A stretch of DNA of 64,000 nucleotides from Salinihabitans flavidus (GCF_900110425.1 NZ_FODS01000015.1:1-64000), one strand, 5' to 3'. Counted from the stretch's first letter, positions 45,449 to 54,729 are shown. Translations and numbers: made by a program. Notes: generated from the sequence alone by a model not told the origin.

Positions 45449-46132
45449 ATGCATATCGAGAAGTTGTATTTCACGCTCCCCGAGATTCTCGACCGCTGGC
45501 GGATCACCGAAGCCGACCTCATCTACCTTGCCGAGAACGATCAGCTAAGGCTCTCCGTGCGCGTCTTCGACGTGCCGATCGAGTTCGGTGGCATCGAGGA
45601 GTCGCCTGAGGACGAGGCGTTCCGGGTGCCGTGGGAACAGACCCGCTTCAGCGGGCTGCTGGATCTGCATGCCTGTGATGTCTTTCAGCTTTTCCGATGC
45701 GGTGAGATCCACTCGAGCGCGTTCCGGACGCCCCGTGCCGACTATGCCAGAACCTTCGGCGATGCAGATCCTGTCTTCGTGCTGATCGGTGATTTGCTGC
45801 TAACACGCGAGGAACGCGATCGTTTCGAGATCGCGACCGGCTTTGCTGAGGGCGGAGCGCAGGCCGAGGCGCCCACCTTCATCCATTCGGCCGACTACCA
45901 GGAGGTGCGCTGCAACGGCGACCGCTTCAAGCTCGGGCCGATCCAGGCCGAGGTCGTCCGCGCGCTCCACGCGGCGGCTTTGGCGGGCGAGCCCTGGCAG
46001 AATGGCAAGGTCATCCTCTGCGGCGCCGGTTCGAAGAGCTTGCGCATGGCTGACGTCTTCAAGTCCCAGGCGAACTGGCGACGACTCATCCGCTCGGATC
46101 GCCGCGGCGGTTACCGCCTCGCCGTCGACTGA
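45449..46132 (+). CDS. Early prophage protein, unknown function
   Basis: A 227-residue protein. The N-terminus (YFTLPEILDRWRITEADLIYLAE) reads like an MerR/HTH_17-type segment, the middle is acidic, and the C-terminus (LGPIQAEVVRALHAAALAGEPWQ, FKSQANWRRLIRSDRRGGYRL) could be winged-helix. I know it as a type often found in alphaproteobacterial prophages but no function is known. ATG 45449 is chosen; 45425 is a non-ATG alternative. It is the first gene opposite the repressor. Confidence 0.7.
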   Translation: MHIEKLYFTLPEILDRWRITEADLIYLAENDQLRLSVRVFDVPIEFGGIEESPEDEAFRVPWEQTRFSGLLDLHACDVFQLFRCGEIHSSAFRTPRADYARTFGDADPVFVLIGDLLLTREERDRFEIATGFAEGGAQAEAPTFIHSADYQEVRCNGDRFKLGPIQAEVVRALHAAALAGEPWQNGKVILCGAGSKSLRMADVFKSQANWRRLIRSDRRGGYRLAVD

Positions 46133-46155
46133 ATCGCGCCGACCCCACGTCTGGT

Positions 46156-46262
46156 GGGGGATCGCGAAGGGGATGGGCGGGGGATGGTGGGGGATGCGAT
46201 CCCCGCGGTCACGTCTCCGCCCTTATCCTGCAAGGGCTTTCTGATCCCCCGCCGTATCCCCC
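46156..46262. repeat. GGGGGAT/ATCCCCC repeat array
   Basis: Seven copies of (G)GGGGAT or its complement lie in 107 bp: at 46156, 46169, 46179 and 46189 in one orientation, and 46199, 46244 and 46256 in the other. They precede the HTH_17 gene and are not part of a coding frame. They look like a protein-binding array for the early promoter. Confidence 0.6.
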
Positions 46263-46335
46263 GCCAGTCCTGACGACATCCCACATCGCAATTGGGCAAT
46301 ATCCTCTCAACGACGCATGAGAGGAGACATCGAGG

Positions 46336-46629
46336 ATGCAAAGGCATTGTTTGAATCAGAAGGAGCTGGCCCGGCGCTGGGGGATTTCACACAGGACGCT
46401 GGAGCGCTGGCGCTACACGGGTCAGGGGCCCGTTTTTCTCAAGCTGGGTGGGCGAGTGCTCTACCGGCTGGCCGATGTCGAGACCTTCGAGCAGAGCCAG
46501 CTTCAGCTTGCCCTGACGATCCGCAATGCAATCGCACGGGCTGAGCGATCGTCGCGACGGCTCACAGCCGATCCGGCGCGCGCCGCAAATCAGACCGCCG
46601 CCGTCCGGGGCGCGCATCGGGCATGCTGA
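46336..46629 (+). CDS. AlpA/excisionase-like HTH_17 protein
   Basis: A 97-residue protein with the HTH_17 domain CLNQKELARRWGISHRTLERWRYTGQ, then GPVFLKLGGRVLYRLADVETFE, the typical wing. The second half is basic and disordered (RAERSSRRLTADPARAANQ). It may be an early regulator or directionality factor. The ATG at 46336 follows GAGGAGACATCGAGG. It overlaps the next gene by 7 bp. Confidence 0.85.
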   Translation: MQRHCLNQKELARRWGISHRTLERWRYTGQGPVFLKLGGRVLYRLADVETFEQSQLQLALTIRNAIARAERSSRRLTADPARAANQTAAVRGAHRAC

Positions 46630-46976
46630 TGATGGCCGCGACCCATGACGAACGGCGGGCGGCCAAGCCGCGCCTCACCGACATCGACCTCTATGCCTGG
46701 ATTGCGCAGGCCGAGGCCGGTGATGCCCTGATCTATCACTGCGGCTTTCTCGTGGTCGATGCGGATATAGCGATCTCGACGCTGCCTGCAGACCAGCGAA
46801 AGGTTCTTCGCGGCGTGGCTGATGCTGCGTTTCGGGCCGCCGAACAGGGCCTCGTGCACCTGGTGCAGGAGCGGCTGGGCACCGACCGCTTCGCCTACAT
46901 CGCCATCGCCCGGCCCAGGCCGAAGGCCGCCGCCGCGTCGCTGTCCTCGCTGCTCCTCGAGGCGCAGGCAGCGTGA
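46623..46976 (+). CDS. Small early prophage protein, unknown
   Basis: A 117-residue protein: LTDIDLYAWIAQAEAGDALIYHC at the start, and AAFRAAEQGLVHLVQERLGTDRFAYIAIAR later. The fold is probably alpha/beta and small; no known family. ATG 46623 overlaps the preceding gene; 46629 and 46632 are alternatives. It is part of the left early operon feeding into the recombination genes. Confidence 0.7.
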   Translation: MLMMAATHDERRAAKPRLTDIDLYAWIAQAEAGDALIYHCGFLVVDADIAISTLPADQRKVLRGVADAAFRAAEQGLVHLVQERLGTDRFAYIAIARPRPKAAAASLSSLLLEAQAA

Positions 46977-47023
46977 CACCTCCATCCATCCAGACCCAAC
47001 CCACAGATCAAGGAGGCACATTC

Positions 47024-47509
47024 ATGCCATTTCCAGAAAACACCCCGAGCGTGAATGACATGCTCAACATGCCGACCGGCGAATTGGCGCAGATGCCGGT
47101 CGAGTTGCTGGCAGGCTTGCAGGCGGAGCTCGCGCATGCGGCCAAGCAGCTGAAATCAGCCACAGTCCGTTTCAATACAGCGCTGGAGGTGCGCTATGCC
47201 GCCCGCGCGGCTGAGGCGCGTCACGCTTGTGGCAAAGACACGGGCACGGTGCGACTGGCAGATGGCGATTACACGGTCGTGGCCGACCTGCCCAAGCGTG
47301 TCGACTGGGACCAGGAAAAACTGGCGCAGATCGCCCGGAACATTGCTGACAGCGGTGAAGACCCGTCCGAGTTCATCGACACCACGCTGAAGGTCAGTGA
47401 ACGCAAATACGGTGCGCTGCCGGAGGCCTGGCGCAAGGGGTTCGAGCCCGCGCGCACGGTGAAGGTCGGTACGCTCAAGGTCACCCTTGAGGCGGGAGAT
47501 GCGGCATGA
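47024..47509 (+). CDS. Prophage protein of recombination block, unknown
   Basis: A 161-residue protein. An N-terminal helical region (GELAQMPVELLAGLQAELAHAAKQLKSA) has a coiled-coil look, and the C-terminus (LPKRVDWDQEKLAQIARNIADSG, EAWRKGFEPARTVKVGTLKVTLE) is mixed. AAGGAGG lies a few bases before ATG 47024, so I prefer it over the track start at 46973. Its stop overlaps the Sak4-like gene. It may be an accessory of the recombinase. Confidence 0.75.
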   Translation: MPFPENTPSVNDMLNMPTGELAQMPVELLAGLQAELAHAAKQLKSATVRFNTALEVRYAARAAEARHACGKDTGTVRLADGDYTVVADLPKRVDWDQEKLAQIARNIADSGEDPSEFIDTTLKVSERKYGALPEAWRKGFEPARTVKVGTLKVTLEAGDAA

Positions 47510-48399
47510 CCGGCGCGCTTCCTATCATCACCGCCGACCAGCGGCTGGCGGAAATCCGCGGCATCAAGGGCGTGATCTTCGGCCCCTCGGGGATCGGCAA
47601 GACATCGCTGCTCTGGACGCTGAAAAACGCGACCACGCTGTTTTTCGATCTCGAGGCCGGGGATCTGGCCATCGAAGGGCTGGGCGTGGATGTGATCCGC
47701 CCGCGAACATGGGCGGAATGCCGGGATTTCGCGGTGTTCATCGGCGGGCCCAATCCGGCGCTGCGCGCCGACCAGCCCTACAGCCAGGCGCATTTTGACG
47801 CGGTCTGCGCCAAGTTCGGCGATCCGGCCGTGCTGGAAAAGTACGACACGGTGTTCATCGACTCGATCACCGTGGCGGGGCGGCTGTGCTTTGGCTGGTG
47901 CAAGGGCCAACCCGAGGCCCATTCGGAAAAGACCGGCAAACCGGATGTGCGCGGCGCGTATGGCCTGCACGGCCGCGAGATGATCGCCTGGCTCACGCAT
48001 CTGCAGCACACGCGGGCGAAGAACGTCTGGTTCGTCGGCATCCTCGACCAGAAGCTCGACGACTTCAATCGCAGGGTTTTCCAGCCGCAGATCGACGGCA
48101 GCAAGACCGGGCTCGAGCTGCCGGGCATCGTCGACCAGGTCATCACCATGGCCGAGTTCAAGGCCGAGGATAACACCCTTCAGCGCGGCTTTGTCTGCCA
48201 GACGCTGAATCCCTGGGGCTATCCGGCCAAGGACCGGTCGGGGCGGCTCGACATGCTCGAGGCGCCCCATCTGGGGCAGCTGATGGAGAAGATCCGCGGC
48301 CCGCTCCTCCCCGATGACCGGCGGCTGACCTACCAGGCCCCCGAACTTCCGGCGCCACCAAAGGCGCAGGCAACCACCAACTCCAACACTTCAAGCTGA
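47506..48399 (+). CDS. Sak4-like RecA-fold ATPase (single-strand annealing)
   Basis: A 297-residue AAA_24-type ATPase. Walker A is IFGPSGIGKTSLLWTL (about 25-40), Walker B VFIDSITVAG, and EAGDLAIEGLG corresponds to the first switch. This is the Sak4/UvsX-minimal class used by phages with an SSB for strand annealing. It is placed between a small helical protein and a putative SSB, which fits a recombination operon. The assignment as Sak4 is based on context and Walker motifs. Confidence 0.82.
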   Translation: MTGALPIITADQRLAEIRGIKGVIFGPSGIGKTSLLWTLKNATTLFFDLEAGDLAIEGLGVDVIRPRTWAECRDFAVFIGGPNPALRADQPYSQAHFDAVCAKFGDPAVLEKYDTVFIDSITVAGRLCFGWCKGQPEAHSEKTGKPDVRGAYGLHGREMIAWLTHLQHTRAKNVWFVGILDQKLDDFNRRVFQPQIDGSKTGLELPGIVDQVITMAEFKAEDNTLQRGFVCQTLNPWGYPAKDRSGRLDMLEAPHLGQLMEKIRGPLLPDDRRLTYQAPELPAPPKAQATTNSNTSS

Positions 48400-48413
48400 A
48401 AAGGACGACCCCC

Positions 48414-49076
48414 ATGTCTCTCTGGAACGATTTCAACGACGCGCAGTCCAACGCCAACGTCATCCCCAAGGGCACACTGGCCAAGGTGCGCTTGGGTCTA
48501 CGCCCGGGCGGGTTCGACGATCCTGCGCAGGGCTGGACCGGCGGCTATGCCAAGCGGGCCGCCACGGGTGCAGTCTACCTCGATGCCGAATACACGGTGC
48601 TTGAGGGGCCCTATGCCAAGCGCAAGATCTGGTCGCTAATCGGGCTCTACAGCCCCAACGGGCCGAACTGGGCCAATATGGGCCGCAGCCTGGTGCGAGG
48701 CATGCTGAACTCGTCGCGCGGGATTTCCGACAAGGACAACTCGCCCGAGGCGCAGGCAGCGCGGCGCATCAACGGGTTTGCCGATCTCGACGGGATCGAG
48801 TTCATCGCCCGGATCGATGTCGGCAAGGACTCGAGCGGGGAAGAGCGCAACGAGATCAAGAGCGCGGTCATGCCCGATCACCGCGATTACGCGCAGCTCA
48901 TGGGCCATGGCGCCGCGCCGATGGCTTCGGGCACGGCATATACGCCGCAATCTGCGCCGCCGGCACCCCAACCCCAGACGGCGGCACAGCTCCAAGGCGC
49001 GCCCGCGCAGCATGGACAGTACGACCAGACGCCTGCCGGGCCCGGCTTTTCCGGCCGCCCGAGCTGGGCCGAGTGA
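48414..49076 (+). CDS. Putative phage single-strand-binding-type protein
   Basis: A 220-residue protein. The N-terminus (WNDFNDAQSNANVIPKGTLAK) and the central region (DAEYTVLEGPYAKRKIWSLIGLYS) are structured, and the C-terminal third is proline/glutamine-rich and disordered, as in SSBs. A family called DUF or SSB-like often sits beside Sak4 genes. No OB-fold signature is clear, so the function is inferred from position. Spaced 14 bp from the Sak4-like gene. Confidence 0.55.
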   Translation: MSLWNDFNDAQSNANVIPKGTLAKVRLGLRPGGFDDPAQGWTGGYAKRAATGAVYLDAEYTVLEGPYAKRKIWSLIGLYSPNGPNWANMGRSLVRGMLNSSRGISDKDNSPEAQAARRINGFADLDGIEFIARIDVGKDSSGEERNEIKSAVMPDHRDYAQLMGHGAAPMASGTAYTPQSAPPAPQPQTAAQLQGAPAQHGQYDQTPAGPGFSGRPSWAE

Positions 49077-49087
49077 GGGGAACCGCC

Positions 49088-50788
49088 ATGCGCCTTCGTC
49101 CCCGTCAGAAACTCTTTGTCGAGCGCAGCCTGTCTGCGCTAGGCCCCCGCGATAACACGCTCGGGATCGCGCCAACCGGTGCGGGCAAGACGATCATGCT
49201 CTCGGCGGTCACCGGCGAAAGGATTGGCGACAGCGCCGCCAAGGCCTGCGTGCTCGCGCATCGCGATGAGCTGACCGCGCAGAACCGTGAGAAGTTCGCT
49301 CGGGTCAACCCGGACGTGACCACCTCGGTGCTGGATGCCAGCACCAAGTCCTGGGCTGGCCAGGTCACCTTCGCCATGGTGCCCACGCTGGCTCGCGAGG
49401 CCAATCTGGCCGCCATGCCCAGGCTGGACCTGCTGGTCATCGACGAGGCGCATCACGCCGCCGCCGCCAGCTACCGGCGCATCATCGACCGCGTCCGGGA
49501 TGCCAACCCGGACGCCCGGATCTTCGGGGTGACGGCCACGCCCAATCGAGGAGATCGCAAGGGGCTGCGCGCGGTCTTCGACAATGTCGCCGACCAGGTG
49601 AGGCTGGGCGAGCTGATTGCCTCGGGCCACCTGGTGCCGCCGCGCACCTTCGTCATCGATGTGGGCGTGCAGGAGGAACTGAAAGCCGTCCGCCAGACCG
49701 CGTCGGATTTCGACATGGGCGAGGTGGCCGAGATCATGGATCGCGCGCCGATCACCGAGGAAGTGGTGCGCCACTGGCGCGAGAAGGCCGGGGACAGACA
49801 AACGGTCGTGTTCTGCTCCACCGTGGCGCATGCCGCGCATGTGGCTGAGGCCTTCAACGCGGCTGACATCCCCACCGGCCTGATCCATGGCGATCTGCCG
49901 GGTGAGGAGCGCCGCAAAATACTGGCCGCCTTCGAGAAGGGCGACATCCGCGTCATCACCAACGTGGCCGTGCTCACCGAGGGCTGGGACCACCCGCCGA
50001 CCTCCTGTGTCGTGCTGCTGCGCCCGTCTTCCTACAAATCCACCATGATCCAGATGGTCGGGCGAGGCCTGCGCACGGTCGATCCGGAGGAACATCCCGG
50101 TGTGGTCAAGACCGATTGCGTGGTGCTGGATTTTGGCACGTCCAGTCTGACGCATGGCACGCTGGAACAGGATGTCGATCTCGACGGCAAGTCCGGGACC
50201 TGCGAGGCGCCATCCAAGACCTGTCCCGCCTGCCAGGCCGAGATACCGCTGGCTGCGCGGGAGTGTCCGATCTGTGGCGAGGCGCTGGTCGACCCGGACG
50301 AGGACGTAAGCGAGAGCCTGGAAGGGACACTTGGCGGGGCGCTGTCCGGCTTCCTGATGACCGAAGTCGATCTGTTGAAGCGGTCCAGCTTCGAGTGGGT
50401 GGATCTCTTCGGCACCGAGGACGCGCTGCTGGCCACCGGCTTTTCTGCCTGGGGCGGTGTCTTCTGGCTCGACGTGCTGTGGTACGCCATCGGCGGTGCG
50501 CGCGGTGCGCAGCCCCAACTGCTGGGCGTCGGCGAGAGATCCGTGTGTCTGGCACAAGCCGACGACTGGCTCAATGATCATGAAAGCGACGAGAGCGCCT
50601 TCAAGACACGCGGCTGGCTGACCCAGCCTGCCACCGAAAAGCAGCTGCAATATCTCTCGCCTGAGGCGCGCAGCGACTATGGCCTCACGCGCTACAAGGC
50701 GTCGGCGCTCATGACCTTCGGGTTCAACAAGCGCGCGATCCGCGGGCTGATCCTGAGCGCGGCCCCGACCGCGCGGGAGGCTGCGTGA
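49088..50788 (+). CDS. DEAD/DEAH-box superfamily II helicase
   Basis: A 566-residue helicase. Motif I is GIAPTGAGKTIMLSAV (about 29-44), motif II LLVIDEAHHAAAASY (DEAH), motif III FGVTATPNRGD, and the C-terminal lobe has MIQMVGRGLRTVD (motif VI). A zinc-ribbon-like CPACQAEIPLAARECPICG follows. The ATG at 49088 is preferred over GTG 49073 because GAGGGG precedes it. It is probably used in phage recombination or replication restart. Its stop overlaps the next gene start by 4 bp. Confidence 0.9.
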   Translation: MRLRPRQKLFVERSLSALGPRDNTLGIAPTGAGKTIMLSAVTGERIGDSAAKACVLAHRDELTAQNREKFARVNPDVTTSVLDASTKSWAGQVTFAMVPTLAREANLAAMPRLDLLVIDEAHHAAAASYRRIIDRVRDANPDARIFGVTATPNRGDRKGLRAVFDNVADQVRLGELIASGHLVPPRTFVIDVGVQEELKAVRQTASDFDMGEVAEIMDRAPITEEVVRHWREKAGDRQTVVFCSTVAHAAHVAEAFNAADIPTGLIHGDLPGEERRKILAAFEKGDIRVITNVAVLTEGWDHPPTSCVVLLRPSSYKSTMIQMVGRGLRTVDPEEHPGVVKTDCVVLDFGTSSLTHGTLEQDVDLDGKSGTCEAPSKTCPACQAEIPLAARECPICGEALVDPDEDVSESLEGTLGGALSGFLMTEVDLLKRSSFEWVDLFGTEDALLATGFSAWGGVFWLDVLWYAIGGARGAQPQLLGVGERSVCLAQADDWLNDHESDESAFKTRGWLTQPATEKQLQYLSPEARSDYGLTRYKASALMTFGFNKRAIRGLILSAAPTAREAA

Positions 50789-51213
50789 GCCATGTCGCGC
50801 AAATCTCATACCCGCCCGCAGAGGCTGCGGACCCATCGGGCCGTGATCGGCTCTGGCACTCGCGCGGCGCGCTCTGCGCCGTCTGCACCTCCCGCACCCG
50901 CGGCTTTGGCTGGTTCGATCCCCACCAACCCCGCGCAAAGCGCACATACCGCTGGTTCTGCTCGATGCCGTGCCAGTCGGCCTTCACCCGTAAAGCATCG
51001 AGAGGACTGAGCATGGTCGATTTGACCGAAGAAGAGCACATGGCGATCTTGGGCAGCCTCAAGCCCGTGGCGCGACAGATGGAGACCTATGGCTGGGAAA
51101 CCCGTCTGTCGGAGCTCACGGAAGTGCAGGTGCTTTGGCTGATCGAAACTGCGGTGCAGGAATTTCGTGAAGCCATGGCTGAGATCGCCGCGAAGTCGGA
51201 GATCCCGTTCTGA
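50785..51213 (+). CDS. DUF6511 domain protein
   Basis: A 142-residue protein with an N-terminal zinc-binding look (GALCAVCTSRTRGFGWFDP and FCSMPCQSAF, four Cys) and a C-terminal helical part (EEEHMAILGSLKPVARQME). The DUF6511 family is common in Rhodobacteraceae phages. The GTG start overlaps the helicase stop. Its role in the recombination module is unknown. Confidence 0.8.
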   Translation: MSHVAQISYPPAEAADPSGRDRLWHSRGALCAVCTSRTRGFGWFDPHQPRAKRTYRWFCSMPCQSAFTRKASRGLSMVDLTEEEHMAILGSLKPVARQMETYGWETRLSELTEVQVLWLIETAVQEFREAMAEIAAKSEIPF

Positions 51214-52079
51214 TGCTGGACTACAACCATCGCCCCAGCTTCGCCGAGCGGGTCAACGAGACCATTGATGCGGCCCTGACCGCCGAGAATGCGGCAAGAA
51301 CGCCCCGTGACTACCTCGGCGGCTCTCGCCTTGGGCAGGCTTGCGAACGCGCGCTGCAATTCGAGTTCACGGCCACGCCCAAGGACGAAGGCCAAGAGTT
51401 TTCGGGCCAGCTTCTGCGCATCTTCGCCATCGGCCATGTGCTCGAGGATCTGGCGGTCGCCTGGCTGCGGGCGGCCGGGTTCGATCTCTACACTCGCAAG
51501 GGCAACCGCCCCGATGGCGGCCAATTCGGCTTCTCGATCGCGGGCGGGCGTATCCGCGGCCATGTCGATGGCATCGTTGCCGCCGGACCCGAAGGCTTTG
51601 GTCTCGCCGTTCCCGCGCTCTGGGAATGCAAGACCATGAACGCGAAGAACTGGCGCGCCTGCGTCAAGGACGGTGTGACCAAATCCAAGCCCGTCTATGC
51701 CGCCCAGATCGCGGTCTACCAGGCGTATATGGAGCCCTCGGTGCCCGGCATTTCCGCCGCGCCCGCGGTCTTCACCGCGATCAACAAGGACACGGCCGAG
51801 CTGCACCACGAGCAGGTGCCTTTCGATGCCGCGCTTGCGCAGCGCATGTCCGATCGCGGGGTGCGCATTCTGCAAGCCACGGATGCGGGTGAATTGCTGC
51901 CGCGCGTCGCGCAAAATCGCGACTTCTTCGAGTGCCGCTTCTGCCCGTGGGCGGAGCGCTGTTGGGGGGGGAGCGGCGTCTCTGGAAACGGTGAGGCGGA
52001 GCAGGAAAGGCGCCAGTGGCGCGATTCCCCGCCGAACGGGGAGCGTTTCAGCCGCGAACGGGCGGAGCCCTCGCCATGA
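51213..52079 (+). CDS. PD-(D/E)XK exonuclease with likely Fe-S cluster
   Basis: A 288-residue RecB-type nuclease. An N-terminal Cys lies in GQACERALQFEF (about 49), the catalytic HVDGIVAAG (about 112) and ECKTMNAKNW (about 137) match the D...ExK core, and the C-terminal ECRFCPWAERCW supplies three Cys. This N-one/C-three arrangement is that of Cas4/AddB-like 4Fe-4S nucleases. As a phage exonuclease it would pair with the Sak4-like annealer. The last 40 residues are basic and disordered. It overlaps the helicase-primase start by 4 bp. Confidence 0.82.
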   Translation: MLDYNHRPSFAERVNETIDAALTAENAARTPRDYLGGSRLGQACERALQFEFTATPKDEGQEFSGQLLRIFAIGHVLEDLAVAWLRAAGFDLYTRKGNRPDGGQFGFSIAGGRIRGHVDGIVAAGPEGFGLAVPALWECKTMNAKNWRACVKDGVTKSKPVYAAQIAVYQAYMEPSVPGISAAPAVFTAINKDTAELHHEQVPFDAALAQRMSDRGVRILQATDAGELLPRVAQNRDFFECRFCPWAERCWGGSGVSGNGEAEQERRQWRDSPPNGERFSRERAEPSP

Positions 52080-54490
52080 GCGACACTCCCGAGGATCCGC
52101 CCGAGACAGGCGACATGCGGAAGGAGGCCGACATGGCGCAGGATGACGACCGCCAAAATGAGAGCGATAAGGACTGCGACGAGGGCGCGCCCAAGGAAAA
52201 CCTGGTTCATTTCAACCCCTGGCGCGATTTCAACGACGCGGCCCCCGAGATCGATGTGTTCGGCGACGAGCCTGACCCTGAGCAGATCGCGCAGTTCATG
52301 GAGGTGGTGTTCGGCTACTCGGAGGGGCTGATCCCGGTGCGCAGCTTCATCGACAAGGGCCAGGGCATCGATGGACGCCCGCACAACATCTGGATCGATG
52401 CCGATGACGCCGTGGCCGACAAGATGGCCACCTTCGCGACATGGGCCGCGCGCGAGGGCGCGGCGGTCTATGTAATCCCCGGCACCGTGGCCGAGCCCGG
52501 CCAGGCCCGCGCGGCGGAAATCCTGCAGATGCAGACTGTGGTGGTTGATCTCGATACCGGCGATATCGCAGCCAAACGCGCCCATCTCGAACGCCACCTT
52601 GGCGCGCCCACCATGGTCGTGGAAAGCGGCGGGGTGACGCCCGAGGGCCAGCGCAAGGCCCATGTCTGGTGGAAGCTGACCGAGCCCGCCGAGGGCAGCG
52701 ACATAGCCCGCGTGACCCGCCTGCGCGGCGGCATCGCGGCCAAGGCCGGCGGCGACATGCATTTCCGCTCGGCGCACCAGCCGATCCGGGTGGCGGGCTC
52801 GGTCTATTACAAAAACAACCTCAAGACGCAGGTGCGCATCGTCGAGATGAACGCCGATCATGAGCGCGATCTGGCCGAGTTCATCGAGGCCGTCACCGAA
52901 ATGCCGCCTGCGCCGGGCGTGTCGCTGCAGCCCGAGTTCGCCCATCCCGACAAACCCGCCGTCGACGAGGTGCTGGTCACCCCGGTGCGCGAGGGCGCCG
53001 CCGATGACTGGTCGCGCTTCGAAGGAGCCTCGGCCGCGATCGGCCATTTCATCCGCATGGTCCATGAGGGCCGCCTGTCGAAGGACGCGGGCTGGGAAGG
53101 TATCTGCGGCTACAACGCGGCCATGCTGCGCCCTGAGTGGTCCGTGGAACGGCTCAAACGCGAGTCCGAGCGGCTGTGGGCGCTGCATGTCGAGAAGAAT
53201 GGCCCCCCGCTGGTGCGGCTCGACAGCGGCGCGCCGTCACCGGACGAGCTGCCCGCCTTCAGCCTCGGCGCGCTGCTCGACGACACCAGCCCGATGCCCG
53301 CGGATATCATCGCCCCGCGCGTGCTCACGCCCGGTGGTCTGCTGGTGCTGGGCGGCGCGCCCAAGGTCGGCAAGAGCGATCTGCTGATCTCCTGGCTTGT
53401 GCACATGGCCGCCGGTCAGCCGTTCCTCGGCTTCACGCCGCCGCGCCCGTTGCGCATCTTCTATCTGCAAGCCGAGATCCAGTACCACTACCTGCGCGAG
53501 CGCCTGCGCCAGATCGCCCTGCCGCCCGAGATACTCGCCGCGGCGCGCGACACATTCGTGGCCACGCCAAAACTGAAGCTGCTGCTCGACGACGAGGGCA
53601 GCGTGCAGGCCGCGCGCGCGATCCAGACCGCCTTTCCGGAGGCACCGCCGGACATCATTTGCGTCGACCCGATCCGCAACCTCTTCGATGGCGGCCCCGA
53701 CGGCGGCGGCGAGAACGACAACACCGCCGTGATGTTTTTCCTCAAGCACCGGGTGGAGGTGCTGCGCGATCATATCGATCCCGAGTGTGGGGTGATCCTC
53801 GTCCACCACACGCGCAAGCTTTCCAAGCACCAGGTCAAGGAGGATCCGTTTCTGGCCCTGTCGGGCGCCAGCGCGCTGCGCGGCTTTTACACAACCGGCC
53901 TGATCCTGCACCGCCCCGACGAGGATGCGTCGGAGCGCAAGCTAGAGATCGAGTTGCGCAATGGCCCGGCGCTCGAGCCCAAGCTCATCGACAAGCGCGG
54001 CGGCGAATGGGTCGAGATCAACCCGATGAACGAGCGGCTGGTTCGGGCGGAGGCCGGTGCCAAACACGACGCTGAGCGGGATCGAAAGGGTGGTGTGATC
54101 GTCCATCTTGTCAGCGAGCAGGCTGAACAGGGAAAGATGTTCACGCTGAGCCAGTTCGCGGCCAAGTTCGAGAACAAGGGCAGCCTCGGCGGCCAGACAA
54201 GCATCCGCGAACGCCTGCATGTGCTTGCCACCAAGGGCTACGTGAAGTTCGTGCGAGGTGAACAGGTCAGGGAGCTCGGTCTCAAGCGGGACCGATCCAA
54301 GTTCGGATATCTCTGCGTCAGGGACATGCGACTTCGCACCGACCGGGAATTGGTCGACAGCGAGACCGGTGAGGTGAGCCCGGCCTTCGTCCGGGTGCTT
54401 CCGTCCGACTACATGTGCCCGCAATCCGGAGCTCTCTTGCCGGTCGAGAACCCGGAAGTCTGGGTCGATCAGGACGGGGATGACACATGA
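52076..54490 (+). CDS. Primase-helicase (AEP domain plus RepA-like helicase)
   Basis: An 804-residue replication protein. The N-terminal half has an archaeo-eukaryotic primase-like core (VVVDLDTGDIAAKRAHLERH with a DxD pair, MVVESGGVTPEG, HVWWKLTE), and the C-terminal half a RepA/DnaB-type motor with Walker A LGGAPKVGKSDLLISW (about 450) and Walker B-like IICVDPIRNLF and VILVHHTRK (hexameric RecA fold). ATG 52076 begins after the nuclease gene. It is immediately followed by the CAGAAC repeat array, so I read it as the origin-acting replicative protein. Confidence 0.85.
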   Translation: MSDTPEDPPETGDMRKEADMAQDDDRQNESDKDCDEGAPKENLVHFNPWRDFNDAAPEIDVFGDEPDPEQIAQFMEVVFGYSEGLIPVRSFIDKGQGIDGRPHNIWIDADDAVADKMATFATWAAREGAAVYVIPGTVAEPGQARAAEILQMQTVVVDLDTGDIAAKRAHLERHLGAPTMVVESGGVTPEGQRKAHVWWKLTEPAEGSDIARVTRLRGGIAAKAGGDMHFRSAHQPIRVAGSVYYKNNLKTQVRIVEMNADHERDLAEFIEAVTEMPPAPGVSLQPEFAHPDKPAVDEVLVTPVREGAADDWSRFEGASAAIGHFIRMVHEGRLSKDAGWEGICGYNAAMLRPEWSVERLKRESERLWALHVEKNGPPLVRLDSGAPSPDELPAFSLGALLDDTSPMPADIIAPRVLTPGGLLVLGGAPKVGKSDLLISWLVHMAAGQPFLGFTPPRPLRIFYLQAEIQYHYLRERLRQIALPPEILAAARDTFVATPKLKLLLDDEGSVQAARAIQTAFPEAPPDIICVDPIRNLFDGGPDGGGENDNTAVMFFLKHRVEVLRDHIDPECGVILVHHTRKLSKHQVKEDPFLALSGASALRGFYTTGLILHRPDEDASERKLEIELRNGPALEPKLIDKRGGEWVEINPMNERLVRAEAGAKHDAERDRKGGVIVHLVSEQAEQGKMFTLSQFAAKFENKGSLGGQTSIRERLHVLATKGYVKFVRGEQVRELGLKRDRSKFGYLCVRDMRLRTDRELVDSETGEVSPAFVRVLPSDYMCPQSGALLPVENPEVWVDQDGDDT

Positions 54491-54516
54491 ATCCGGCATC
54501 CGAAACGCGCCTGTTC

Positions 54517-54711
54517 CAGAACACGGAAGATCCGTGTTCTGGCCAGAACACAGCCCGTGTTCTGGAGCGCCGTGTTCTGCGTTCTGGAATTCTAAAAGCG
54601 AAATCAACGGGTTGCGCCAGAACGCAGAACACAGACCGCTGCATTCCATTTGCTCATCCGCGTTCTGGAATTTCCGATTTAGTTTCAGGCTCTTACGCCA
54701 GAACGCAGAAC
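54517..54711. repeat. CAGAAC/GTTCTG iteron-like array, candidate origin
   Basis: Eleven CAGAAC or GTTCTG hexamers lie in 195 bp: 54517, 54536, 54544, 54559, 54574, 54581, 54618, 54625, 54662, 54699 and 54706. Several are tandem with 7-bp period (54574/54581, 54618/54625, 54699/54706), and CCAGAAC/GTTCTGG face each other at 54516-54565. The array starts 27 bp after the primase-helicase gene and sits before a hairpin. It resembles an iteron-type replication origin. Confidence 0.72.
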
Positions 54712-54729
54712 ACGGAATTTTCTACCCTA

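Noticed and set aside
54517-54711. CAGAAC array as a CRISPR array
   Set aside because: Repeat units are only 6-9 bp and spacing is irregular.
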